A stretch of DNA of 64,000 nt from Streptomyces bluensis (GTDB lineage Bacteria; Actinomycetota; Actinomycetes; Streptomycetales; Streptomycetaceae): NCBI RefSeq assembly GCF_014650715.1, contig NZ_BMVM01000004.1:248001-312000 (forward strand), read 5' to 3'. Of this stretch, positions 17,945 to 26,263 are shown one piece after another (the first letter of the stretch is position 1; each line of letters starts with the position of its first letter). Under the pieces are notes generated by a model. That model was given only the letters and a program-made list of their open reading frames with translations. It made no database searches and was not told where the DNA came from. Position numbers and translations under genes: made by a program.

Positions 17945-18997
17945 ATGACCCCTCGTGCAGCAACGGTCCTCGATACGGAGGCCATCGGGATACTCGGTAC
18001 GGGTTCCTGCCTCCCCGGCAACGTCGTCACCAACGAGGAAGTCGGAACGCCGGCCGGGGTGACGGACGAGTGGATCGTCCGCAGGACCGCGATACGCGAG
18101 CGCCGCTGGGCAAAGCCGGACGAGGCCACTTCCGGCCTCGCCGCGACGGCCGCCCTCCGGGCGCTGGCCGATGCCGGCATCCGCGCGCAAGACGTCTCGT
18201 TGGTCATTGTGGCGACGTCCACCCCGGACTCGCCGCAGCCGCCCACCGCCACCGCGGTCGCCCTCGAACTGGGGGTCACCTCGGGCACCCCCGCCTTCGA
18301 CATGAACGCGGTGTGCAGCGGTTTCGTATTCGCCCTGGCCACCGCGGAACGGATGTTACGCGGCACCGGTGGACACGCCGTCGTCATCGGGGCCGACATC
18401 TACTCCCGTACGCTCGACCCCACCGACCGCCGCACCGTGGTGCTCTTCGGTGACGGCGCGGGCGCGGTCGTCCTCGGGCCCACCAGGGGCCGGGGTGTGT
18501 TCGCCACTCGCCTCGCCACCTTCCCGGAGAAGCGGGACCTGATCCGGGTCCCGGCCGGCGGCTCGCTCATCCCCGCCTCGTCCACGTCCCTCGCTCGGGG
18601 CCTGCACTACTTCACGATGGACGGCCGGGCCGTGCGCCACTTCGTGGAGAGCCGGGTCGGGCCACTTGTCCGGGACTTCCTGGACGCTCATCCGACCGAC
18701 AGCGCACGACAGCCGCACCTCGTGCCGCATCAGGCCAACGGACGCATGATCGAAGCACTAGGGGCGGACCTCGGCTTCCTGCCCGAGCACACGCACATGA
18801 CGGTGCAGCAGTACGGCAACACCGGAGCGGCATCGGTGCCGATCACCCTGGACCGGGCCGCCGAGCGCCTTGCCACCGGCGACCTCGTGGTACTCGCCGG
18901 GTTCGGCGGAGGCATGGCCGCGGGCCTCGCCCTCGTCGAATGGGAGGCGCCCCGCGCCCGGCGCGACGACGGAACCTGTCAGGGGCGGCTTCGGTGA
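17945..18997 (+). CDS. nphT7: Acetoacetyl-CoA synthase (NphT7-type KAS III)
   Basis: A 350-aa KAS III-fold enzyme. It has the catalytic Cys in NAVCSGFVFAL, the His in VPHQANGRM and the Asn in YGNTGAAS. It strongly resembles NphT7 of the naphterpin cluster, for example DIYSRTLDPTDRRTVVLFGD and the LAGFGGGMAAGLALVEW end. NphT7 makes acetoacetyl-CoA irreversibly from acetyl-CoA and malonyl-CoA, so no thiolase is needed. The ribosome site is weak. Codon 138 is TTA (18356-18358). It ends 13 bp from the convergent LuxR-type regulator. A FabH role in fatty acid synthesis is unlikely given the context. Confidence 0.92.
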   Translation: MTPRAATVLDTEAIGILGTGSCLPGNVVTNEEVGTPAGVTDEWIVRRTAIRERRWAKPDEATSGLAATAALRALADAGIRAQDVSLVIVATSTPDSPQPPTATAVALELGVTSGTPAFDMNAVCSGFVFALATAERMLRGTGGHAVVIGADIYSRTLDPTDRRTVVLFGDGAGAVVLGPTRGRGVFATRLATFPEKRDLIRVPAGGSLIPASSTSLARGLHYFTMDGRAVRHFVESRVGPLVRDFLDAHPTDSARQPHLVPHQANGRMIEALGADLGFLPEHTHMTVQQYGNTGAASVPITLDRAAERLATGDLVVLAGFGGGMAAGLALVEWEAPRARRDDGTCQGRLR

Positions 18998-19010
18998 GGT
19001 CTCGACAGCC

Positions 19011-21482
19011 TCATCCGCAAAGGGGGCCGGGGCGCAGAGCGAGGCCGGATTCATCGGTGCGTACCTCCTGCTGAGCAGCCCATGCCGCGAGGTGCGCACG
19101 GGAACGGAGACCGAGTGTGGCGCGAATGTTCCGTATATGTGTTTCGACGGTACGCACCGAAAGAAACAGTCGAGACGCGATCTGTCGATTGGTCAGCCCA
19201 TTCATCAGCAGGCCAATGACGTCCCACTCTCGTTCGCTCAACAGGCTACTGCCCTTCACGTCCGCGAGAGGGGCCCTCTCCGCTCCCAGCGCATGGCATA
19301 CGACTTGATGAGGGCGCAACCCGCGTCCGAGCGCGAGTGCTTGTTGGGATCGCTTGGCCGGCAGTGCTTGCATGGCTGCGGTCAGCGCGGCACGGACTCG
19401 CACTTGCCACCACGACGCGGGATCGCCAAAGCGTGGTCCGACGGCCAGGGCTGCCGCGAGAAGCTGCAGCCCTCGCTCGAACTGATGCTTCCGTACAGCG
19501 ATGATGGCCAGCCCTTCGAGCGCAGAGGCGGTGGTGCTGAGGTCATCTGTGGCTTGCTGCAGTAGTTCAACGAAGCATTTCTCGGCGTCTGCCAAGCGGT
19601 TCTGTTCCAAGGCGAGAGAACCCGCAGTGTGCAGAACAGCGCTTGAGTGGACCGGCAATTCCTCTGTTCGCAGGACAGGTAGCGCTCTGCCGATCACTTT
19701 GTTCGCTCGCGTCAGGTCCCCCCGATACAAGCAGTGCCGAGCCAGGTGGCTCAAGCCGACCGCGGTCATGAGTTCGTCATCGAGACGGCGGCTGATCCGC
19801 AGGTACTCCTGCAGGTCCGCAAGCGCCGCGGTGCGTTCGCCTCGTAACTCCCGGAGGAGACTCAGCAGGAGCATCAGGCGGCCGAGCAGCGGAAAGCGAC
19901 GCCCCTGGCGCTCCAACTCCACTGCTTGCTCAACACAGTGCACGGCCTCATCACGTTCGCCCTCCCGCACAGCCTGGACGGCAGCCCCTTCCAGAGCAAT
20001 ACTGCGATAAGTCGACATCGTGTCAGCTCGTTCCAGAACGCTGGAGATCAATTGACGGGTCGTCGGTGACGCATGATGGCGCACTCCTGGAGTGGCCCCC
20101 ATACCGAGCGCTCCCGCCAGCAGCAATTGCCGCTCATCGTGCCCTGCGCTCAACCAGTCCAGAGCATGCCTCAGATTTTCCTGCTCTTCCTTCAGTCGTT
20201 CCAATGTCCGGGAAGAAATGATCGATGTTCCTTGGAGTGGGGTCGCCAGTTCCGCCAGCCAGCCGGCAAAATGATCGTAGACCTGCTCCTGCTCACCCTC
20301 GGCATGAAGTCGTTCATACCCGTAGCAACGTACGGGTTCCAACATGCGGAATCGCGACAGGTTTGACGGGCCGGCGCATGGCGTGATGAGGGATTTCATC
20401 GCGAGACGTGCCAGAATCGCTCTCAATTCCGAGCCCGTCATTCGGTCCTCCGAATGTACGGCAGCGGCGGCATCCAGCCCGAACCCGCCTGGCAGCACCG
20501 CCACCCTTCTGAACACCTTCTGCTCCGCCGGCGTCAGCAAGTCATAGCTCCACCCGAACGCGGCGCGCAGACTCTGATGACGCCGCTCCGATGTCCGCCA
20601 GCCATGGTTCAACAACGACATGCTGTCGTCGAGCCCATCGTGAATCTCGACCAATGGGAGCGTGCCCACCAGGCCGGCAGCCAACTCTATTGCCAGCGGC
20701 AGGCCGTCAACGCGGGCACATATCCTACCTATTTGCTCAGCGTTCTCCTGTGTGATCTGGAATCCCGGTTCGACTGACTGCGCCCGTTCACAGAACAGAC
20801 GAACCGAATCCCACTGCATATATGCGGACAGATGTTGCCGCTCCCCATGAATGTCGGGTAAAGGCAGTCCGGTCACCGAGTGGAGCATCTCTCCCGGAAT
20901 TCGCAGGGGCTCGCGGCTGGTAGCAAGAACCCGCCACTCGGGATGGTTCGGCAGCAGCTCGCTCAGCAGTTGTCCGCACTCGTCCAGCACATGTTCGCAG
21001 GTGTCCAACACGAGCAGCAGCGTGCGGTCGCGTACCGCCGACGCGAGAAGCGCTGCAACGTGCTGTTCCACCGAGTCGCCTCGCATGAGCGAGCCCAGCT
21101 CCGCGAAGACGACCTCACGGCGTCCGCTGCGTTGCTCCCGTAGAGCCAATTCGAGCGCCAGACGACTTTTACCCGCTCCCGCAGGCCCGGTGAGTGTCAG
21201 CAATCGTTCGGATCGAAGTAATCGTCGCAACTCGACCAACTCGTCGGAACGGCCGACAAAGCTGCTGAGCCGAGTGAGTAACCTACTGCTGTCCGCGGCC
21301 TTGATGACGCTGTTTTTCGAGCGGTGTCGGTAAGCGCGTTGACGGCAGGCATTTGAGCAGTACCGCAGGGATGAAGAGAGCTTGCTTCGCTTTCCCGTTC
21401 GTTCGATCGATCCGTTGCAGACGACACATTGCGACAAAGCATGAGTGGTCATTTCGCTATTTTTCCTCTGCATCGTTTCCAT
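19011..21482 (-). CDS. Zinc-ribbon/ATPase/TPR/LuxR-type transcriptional regulator
   Basis: An 823-aa multidomain regulator. Residues about 19-50 hold a likely zinc site (CVVC and YCSNACRQRAYR). Next comes an NB-ARC/AAA-like ATPase with Walker A GPAGAGKS and Walker B-like LLLVLDTCEH, then TPR-like helices, and a C-terminal LuxR helix-turn-helix (about 747-803, LSEREWDVIGLL to TVETHIRNI). Codons 68 and 88 are TTA (21279-21281, 21219-21221). Codon use is clearly less GC3-rich than in the biosynthetic genes, suggesting separate acquisition. The first ATG has AAGG almost adjacent; the ATG at residue 4 has better spacing. It is likely a pathway activator of the terpenoid cluster by position only. 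Confidence 0.8.
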   Translation of the reverse strand: METMQRKNSEMTTHALSQCVVCNGSIERTGKRSKLSSSLRYCSNACRQRAYRHRSKNSVIKAADSSRLLTRLSSFVGRSDELVELRRLLRSERLLTLTGPAGAGKSRLALELALREQRSGRREVVFAELGSLMRGDSVEQHVAALLASAVRDRTLLLVLDTCEHVLDECGQLLSELLPNHPEWRVLATSREPLRIPGEMLHSVTGLPLPDIHGERQHLSAYMQWDSVRLFCERAQSVEPGFQITQENAEQIGRICARVDGLPLAIELAAGLVGTLPLVEIHDGLDDSMSLLNHGWRTSERRHQSLRAAFGWSYDLLTPAEQKVFRRVAVLPGGFGLDAAAAVHSEDRMTGSELRAILARLAMKSLITPCAGPSNLSRFRMLEPVRCYGYERLHAEGEQEQVYDHFAGWLAELATPLQGTSIISSRTLERLKEEQENLRHALDWLSAGHDERQLLLAGALGMGATPGVRHHASPTTRQLISSVLERADTMSTYRSIALEGAAVQAVREGERDEAVHCVEQAVELERQGRRFPLLGRLMLLLSLLRELRGERTAALADLQEYLRISRRLDDELMTAVGLSHLARHCLYRGDLTRANKVIGRALPVLRTEELPVHSSAVLHTAGSLALEQNRLADAEKCFVELLQQATDDLSTTASALEGLAIIAVRKHQFERGLQLLAAALAVGPRFGDPASWWQVRVRAALTAAMQALPAKRSQQALALGRGLRPHQVVCHALGAERAPLADVKGSSLLSEREWDVIGLLMNGLTNRQIASRLFLSVRTVETHIRNIRATLGLRSRAHLAAWAAQQEVRTDESGLALRPGPLCG

Positions 21483-22170
21483 ACCTTCTGAGGGGAATCG
21501 ATTTCGTCGGCTTCGCCGTATGCGAGGCAGACAGGAGCACTCGCCCGGTTACCCGTCCGCCCCAGCACGGCAGTGGGCTTCCGATTGCTCTTGGTGAGGA
21601 GAATTCCTCAGCCGCTCGGACTCAGCCGGGTCTTCGCGGGTGCCCCACAGTTTCTGCGGAGCCCACCGGGTTCCGGTGTTCTGGCAGAGAGGACTGGGCA
21701 GATGCCGCGGTCGCGCTGAGGGCACATGGCCAGTCCGGCGAAGTGATGGTGCCGGGCAGGTGCAGCGCGACGCACGCTGGGTCTGTGAGTACCACCTGAG
21801 ACATTCGAGCCACTCCGGGGACGTCATGCTGTCACGGGAGATCGACTTGCCGCGCCTCCATCCTCGTCCGCAAAGAACAGGGAAACCTATAGGAACTGGT
21901 GAACCTGGAGGGGACCCGAACGCGTTCCCGGCAGCGCAGGCCAGCGGGTCCGCGCCTGAGGCGCCGGCCGTTGGTGAGGATCGTGGCCGTCGTCGAGACA
22001 CCGCCGCAAGGCGTGGGCAGGCAAGCGCACCCAGGCGCAACGGTGGACCTCCCTGGTCTCGATAATCCGTCGGAGATTGGCCGGAAGTCCGTGGCCCGCA
22101 TTTGTCGTGCCTCTGACACATTGCCTATGGGAGCGCTCCCACACCCCTCTGGCGTTTCTCTGGAGGCCCC
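21483..22170. other. 688-bp gap upstream of the CE15 gene
   Basis: Open frames exist on both strands, but none has a credible ribosome site, plausible composition or recognisable family. The right end carries the promoter of the CE15 gene, including the operator at 22128-22141. The left end must hold the promoter of the LuxR-type regulator. A decayed gene cannot be excluded. Confidence 0.45.
22128..22141. promoter_or_regulatory. CebR-type operator TGGGAGCGCTCCCA
   Basis: Perfect 14-bp palindrome ending 29 nt before the ATG of the CE15 esterase. The sequence is identical to the established Streptomyces CebR box, where the LacI-family repressor CebR is released by cello-oligosaccharides. It places the esterase in the cellulose-utilisation regulon. 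Confidence 0.8.
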
Positions 22171-23586
22171 ATGCGCTCATACCGTTTACGCCGCCGCGGC
22201 CCTGGACTGCCGACGGCAACAGCCCTCGCCGCTGCCGCGGCACTGACCGGCGCGACCCTGCAACAGGCCCACCCCGCCGACACCGTGGCGGCCGCGGCGC
22301 AGGCCGCCCCCGGCGTAGAGGACGACGGGCTCGACTGCCCGGTGCCCGGCTCGGGCTCGACGCCCTCCCGATCGCTGCTTCCCGACCCGTTCACCAAGCT
22401 GGACGGCACCCGTGTCACCACCGTGTCCGACTGGCGGTGCCGCCGGGCGGAGATCAGGGAACTGGCCGAGCAGTCCCTTTACGGCCAGAAGCCCACGAAG
22501 CCCGCCGCCGTGACCGGGAGCGTCTCATCGAACGGCATCACGGTGAACGTCACTCACCAGGGCAGGAGTGCCAGTTTCTCCGCGAGCGTCTCGCTGCCCG
22601 GTGGCTCCGGCCCCTTCCCCGCAATCATCGTCTACGGCGGACTCGGCGCGGACGTCAACACCATCAAGGCGTCCGGCGTCGCCGTCATCAACTTCGACCC
22701 CTACACCGTGGGCAAGGAGAACACGGCTCGCAACAACAAGCAGGGCGCTTTCTACAACATCTACGGCTCATCCAGCAACACTGGTCTGCTGATGGCCTGG
22801 TCCTGGGGCGTGAGCCGGATCATCGACGTGATCGAGCAGTCGGACGGATCGGTTCTGAAGGCCGGCGCGACCGGCGTCACGGGCTGCTCGCGGTTCGGCA
22901 AGGGCGCCTTCGTGGCCGGTGCCTTCGACCAGCGCATCGCGCTGACGATGCCGATCGAGTCCGGCACAGCCGGCCTGCCCGCCTACCGGGCGATCCCCGG
23001 AGAGAGCGGCTCCCAGCCACTGAGCAGCGGCTACTCGGAGCAGCCGTGGCTCGGTGACGCCTTCGGCACCTACACCGGCAACCCGAACGCCCTGCCGGTG
23101 GACACGCACGAGATCGTCGGCATGGTCGCTCCGCGAGGTCTGTTCGTCATGGAGAACCCACACATCAACTGGCTCGCCGCCCGGTCCGGCAGCGTGGCCG
23201 CCCTGGGCGGCGCGGAGGTCTACAAGGCGCTCGGCGCGGGCAGCAACATCACCTACTGGTCCGACGTCGCCGACGGCACGCACTGCGCCGTCAGGCCCGA
23301 GTGGAAGGCCCCGCTGCAGCAGAACATCTCGAAGTTCCTGCTGGGCTCGGGCAGCGGCTCGGGCGCGTTCCGGATCGCTTCCGGCAAGGCCGGCAACCTC
23401 GCGCAGTGGCGTGACTGGCAGACTCCGCACTTGGGCAGCACCACATCCGGCGCCGGCGGTGGCACGAGCAGCGGTACAGGCTCCGGAACCACCACCGGCG
23501 GCACGATGTCGGCGGCCCGGGCGGCGCCTGCGCCGCCGAGCACCGGACGGCCAGCACAAGGTCGCGCGACTACCAGGGCAAGGTGA
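22171..23586 (+). CDS. Secreted CE15 glucuronoyl esterase with damaged C-terminal cellulose-binding domain
   Basis: A 471-aa protein with an Arg-rich N-terminus and Ala-rich hydrophobic segment (signal peptide to about residue 40), then a CE15 alpha/beta hydrolase. The nucleophile Ser is in GCSRFGKGA, the acid Glu in TMPIESGT, and the His in DGTHCAV. CE15 enzymes cleave ester bonds between lignin and glucuronoxylan. After a Gly/Ser/Thr linker the reading frame goes into meaningless Ala/Pro/Arg-rich sequence, while another frame (about 23515-23605) reads like the start of a CBM2, so a frameshift has cut the binding domain. Codon 6 is TTA. The catalytic domain looks intact. Confidence 0.85.
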   Translation: MRSYRLRRRGPGLPTATALAAAAALTGATLQQAHPADTVAAAAQAAPGVEDDGLDCPVPGSGSTPSRSLLPDPFTKLDGTRVTTVSDWRCRRAEIRELAEQSLYGQKPTKPAAVTGSVSSNGITVNVTHQGRSASFSASVSLPGGSGPFPAIIVYGGLGADVNTIKASGVAVINFDPYTVGKENTARNNKQGAFYNIYGSSSNTGLLMAWSWGVSRIIDVIEQSDGSVLKAGATGVTGCSRFGKGAFVAGAFDQRIALTMPIESGTAGLPAYRAIPGESGSQPLSSGYSEQPWLGDAFGTYTGNPNALPVDTHEIVGMVAPRGLFVMENPHINWLAARSGSVAALGGAEVYKALGAGSNITYWSDVADGTHCAVRPEWKAPLQQNISKFLLGSGSGSGAFRIASGKAGNLAQWRDWQTPHLGSTTSGAGGGTSSGTGSGTTTGGTMSAARAAPAPPSTGRPAQGRATTRAR

Positions 23587-23610
23587 CAGTGCGCAACGGC
23601 GGCAGGGGCG
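23508..23610 (+). pseudogene. Remnant of a CBM2 cellulose-binding domain, out of frame with the esterase
   Basis: In the frame shifted relative to the esterase, the sequence reads GGPGGACAAEHRTAS then TRSRDYQGKVTVRNGG. This matches the first two strands of CBM family 2 (a Cys near the start, then a G-x-V-T-V-x-N pattern). After this the similarity stops, so the domain is both frameshifted and truncated after about 30 residues. A sequencing error could explain the frameshift but not the missing remainder. Confidence 0.5.
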
Positions 23611-23672
23611 GTGGTGCCGCCGCTGGTGCTCGCGAACTCCGGGTCGGCCTACCCGCGCCGCCGTTGCCGACA

Positions 23673-23690
23673 CTCCTCCCGAAGGAGGGG
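23673..23690. terminator. Short hairpin between convergent genes
   Basis: A 7-bp stem with one wobble (23673-23679 with 23684-23690) and a CGAA tetraloop, placed between the stops of the CE15 gene and the GHL10 gene. It could end transcription from either side. Confidence 0.35.
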
Positions 23691-23715
23691 GGCCTGTTCG
23701 CCTCCCTGGAGGGAC

Positions 23716-24981
23716 TCAGGGGACCTTGGGCGTCCGCACCGGCCGCTGGTAGTGGTCGGCAACCACCCGGGCCATGGCCCCGATCCTGTCCTCCTTGACC
23801 TCTTTGGCCGAGAAGAACACGTGGCCGCGCACCTGGGGGTAGTCACGGGCGAAGGTGAGGTGCCGGGACAGTTCCCCGGGCTTCTGCCAGGCCGCGGGCT
23901 GCGCCGGGTCCCCGGCCTTGTACAGAGCCTCACCCACGTACAGCCGTGTTCCGCTGCCCTTGGCGACCTTCGCCCACCAGGGGAGCAGCTTGGCGTAGTC
24001 GGCGGCGGTGAAGCCGATGTTCCAGTACAGCTGCGGGCAGATGTAGTCGACCCAGTGCTTGCGGACCCACTTACGGGTGTCCGCGTACAGGTCGTCGTAC
24101 GTCTGCACACCGGCCTTCGTGTCGGAGCCGAGCGGGTCGGTGGACGCGTTGCGCCACACCCCGAAGGGGCTGATGCCGAACTGGGTACCGGGCCGGATCT
24201 GCTTGATCTTCGCCGCGGTCTCGCGCACCAGCTTGTCGATGTTGTCGCGTCGCCAGGCGGCCCGGTTCGGGAAGCCGCCGCCGTGTTCGTCGTACGCCGC
24301 GTCGTCGTCGAAGGTCTGGCCCGCGACCGGGTACGGGTAGAAGTAGTCGTCCCAGTGCACGGCGTCGATCGGGTACCGGCGCAGCGCGTCGAGCATGGCC
24401 TTCTGGACGAAGGCGCGCACTGCCGGGATGCCCGGGTTGTAGTAGAGCTTGCCGCCGTAGGCGACGACCCAGTCGGGGTGCTTGCGGGCGGGGTGCGAGG
24501 CGACCAGCTTCGTCGGGTCGTCGTGGACCGCGACGCGGTACGGGTTGAACCAGCCGTGCAGCTCCAGCCCCCGCGCGTGGGCCTCCTTGACCGCCGTGCC
24601 CAGCGGATCCCAGCCGGGGTCCTTGCCCTGGGTACCGGTGAGGTACTGCGACCAGGGCTCGTAGGGGGACGGCCAGAGCGCGTCGGCCGCGGGACGGACC
24701 TGGAAGATCACCGCGTTGAGGCGGCGCTTCACGGCGGTGTCGAGGTGCGCGATGAGTTCCGCGCGCTGCTGCTTGGCCGTCAGGCCGGGGCGGGAGGGCC
24801 AGTCGCGATTGGCCACGGACGCCACCCACATGCCGCGCAGCTCGGGGGCGGGCGCCCCGCGCCGGGCCTCGCCGCCGCTGTCGTCGTCCCTTGCCGTGGC
24901 CCCCCAGGCGGCGGCGCCTCCCGCCGCGACCACCCCGCCGAGCATCGCCCCGGAAAACAGCCGCCGCGACATCCGACTCAT
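23716..24981 (-). CDS. Secreted glycoside hydrolase-like GHL10 (DUF187) protein
   Basis: A 421-aa protein starting with a twin-arginine-like signal (MSRMSRRLFSGAM followed by an Ala/Gly-rich core), then a TIM-barrel domain with ELRGMWVASVANRDWPS, VIFQVRPAADALWPS, HGWFNPYR, the acidic segment DAVHWDDYFYPYP and GISPFGVWRN. This is the GHL10/DUF187 family, related to glycoside hydrolases and thought to act on cell-wall or exopolysaccharide sugars. The chosen ATG has GGAGG with 7-nt spacing; an ATG two codons earlier is too close to it. It is divergent from the dehydrogenase gene. Confidence 0.85.
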   Translation of the reverse strand: MSRMSRRLFSGAMLGGVVAAGGAAAWGATARDDDSGGEARRGAPAPELRGMWVASVANRDWPSRPGLTAKQQRAELIAHLDTAVKRRLNAVIFQVRPAADALWPSPYEPWSQYLTGTQGKDPGWDPLGTAVKEAHARGLELHGWFNPYRVAVHDDPTKLVASHPARKHPDWVVAYGGKLYYNPGIPAVRAFVQKAMLDALRRYPIDAVHWDDYFYPYPVAGQTFDDDAAYDEHGGGFPNRAAWRRDNIDKLVRETAAKIKQIRPGTQFGISPFGVWRNASTDPLGSDTKAGVQTYDDLYADTRKWVRKHWVDYICPQLYWNIGFTAADYAKLLPWWAKVAKGSGTRLYVGEALYKAGDPAQPAAWQKPGELSRHLTFARDYPQVRGHVFFSAKEVKEDRIGAMARVVADHYQRPVRTPKVP

Positions 24982-25195
24982 TCCCATGCCTCCCTGTGCC
25001 GTGTGTTCCGCTCGCCTCCGGACGCCAGAGCCTGTGCCGGGACCGCGACCGTGCTCAGCGAGCCGTGCCCGAAAAGCCTGCCATGTGCCACCCGCGATAC
25101 TGATCAGTAGCCGCCGAAGGTAACGTGCGGGTTTGGCGCAGGCCCGGACTCCTCGGGATTGCTGTGATGATCCGTATGCCGATGAAAGGGACGAT

Positions 25196-26068
25196 GTGAC
25201 CGACAGTTGGGCAGATATCACACGAGTCGGAGTCGTGGGCTGCGGCCAGATGGGAGCGGGCATCGCCGAGGTGTGCGCCCGCGCCGGGCTGGACGTGAAG
25301 GTCGCCGAGACCACCGGCGAGGCCCTGGAGATCGGCCGTACCCGGCTGTTCAACTCCCTGTCCAAGGCGGCCGAGCGGGGCAAGATCACCGAGGAGGAGC
25401 TGGGGGCGACGCAGACGCGGCTCGGCTTCACCACCGACCTCGGCGAGTTCGCGGACCGCGATCTGGTGATCGAGGCCGTCGTCGAGAACGAGCAGGTGAA
25501 GACCGAGATCTTCCAGGTGCTCGACCAGGTGGTGACCCGTCCGGACGCGATCCTCGCCTCCAACACCTCGTCCATCCCGCTGGTGAAGCTGGCCGTGGCC
25601 ACCTCGCGGCCCGATCAGGTCATCGGCATCCACTTCTTCAACCCGGCGCCCGTGCAGAAGCTGGTCGAGCTGATCCCCGCGCTCACCACCTCCGAGGGCA
25701 CGCTGAGCCGGGCCCAGCTCTTCACCGAGAAGGTGCTGGGCAAGCACGCGATCCGCGCCCAGGACCGGTCCGGCTTCGTGGTCAACGCGCTGCTGATCCC
25801 GTACCTGCTCTCCGCGATCCGGATGTTCGAGTCGGGCATCGCCAGCCGCGAGGACATCGACAACGGCATGGAGCTGGGCTGCGCCCACCCGATGGGCCCG
25901 CTGAAGCTGTCCGACCTGATCGGCCTGGACACGGTGGCCTCGGTGGCCCACTCGATGTACGAGGAGTACAAGGAGCCGCTGTACGCCGCTCCCCCGCTGC
26001 TCCAGCGCATGGTCGACGCGGGCCGGCTCGGCCGGAAGTCGGGGTCGGGCTTCTACACCTACCCGTGA
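25196..26068 (+). CDS. 3-hydroxybutyryl-CoA dehydrogenase
   Basis: A 290-aa NAD(P)-dependent 3-hydroxyacyl-CoA dehydrogenase. The N-terminal Rossmann motif is GVVGCGQMGAGIAE, the catalytic His is in IGIHFFNPAP, and a C-terminal dimerisation domain ends in GRKSGSGFYTYP. GTG at 25196 is preceded by GAAAGGGA and gives the usual family length; an upstream ATG in the same frame adds a non-conserved extension. It acts in butyryl/crotonyl-CoA or fatty-acid metabolism, reducing or oxidising the 3-hydroxy group. It is followed by a strong terminator. Confidence 0.88.
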   Translation: MTDSWADITRVGVVGCGQMGAGIAEVCARAGLDVKVAETTGEALEIGRTRLFNSLSKAAERGKITEEELGATQTRLGFTTDLGEFADRDLVIEAVVENEQVKTEIFQVLDQVVTRPDAILASNTSSIPLVKLAVATSRPDQVIGIHFFNPAPVQKLVELIPALTTSEGTLSRAQLFTEKVLGKHAIRAQDRSGFVVNALLIPYLLSAIRMFESGIASREDIDNGMELGCAHPMGPLKLSDLIGLDTVASVAHSMYEEYKEPLYAAPPLLQRMVDAGRLGRKSGSGFYTYP

Positions 26069-26098
26069 CGATTACTTTCCGTAGAACTTGAGGCCTCC

Positions 26099-26133
26099 GT
26101 GGGCCCGGCGCCGAAGAGAGGTGCCGGGCCCAC
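26099..26133. terminator. Hairpin terminator after the dehydrogenase gene
   Basis: A 14-bp stem (26099-26112 with 26120-26133, one G-T wobble) with a 7-nt loop starts 31 nt past the stop codon. It is GC-rich and followed by TTCATTC, with no long T-run. Confidence 0.75.
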
Positions 26134-26263
26134 TTCATTCACACACCGTGTGCGCGCCGGGCACGCATATGCCCTTCGCACACGCTCCCCACGCGCCCAC
26201 CAGGCGAGTTGACTGCTCGTGCGCGTGCAAGTGATGAGACGACTACAGAAAGGAGTGGAAGTC

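Noticed and set aside
17945..18997. Assignment as housekeeping FabH
   Set aside because: It sits at the end of the mevalonate operon and its sequence resembles NphT7 closely; no acyl carrier protein or fatty acid genes are nearby.
21549..22121. A 190-codon minus-strand frame upstream of the CE15 gene
   Set aside because: No ribosome site, unnatural composition, and overlap with equally open frames on the other strand; treated as non-coding.
22768..23673. Long minus-strand frame opposite the CE15 esterase
   Set aside because: Antisense to a gene with a complete catalytic triad and signal peptide; composition is typical of a shadow frame.
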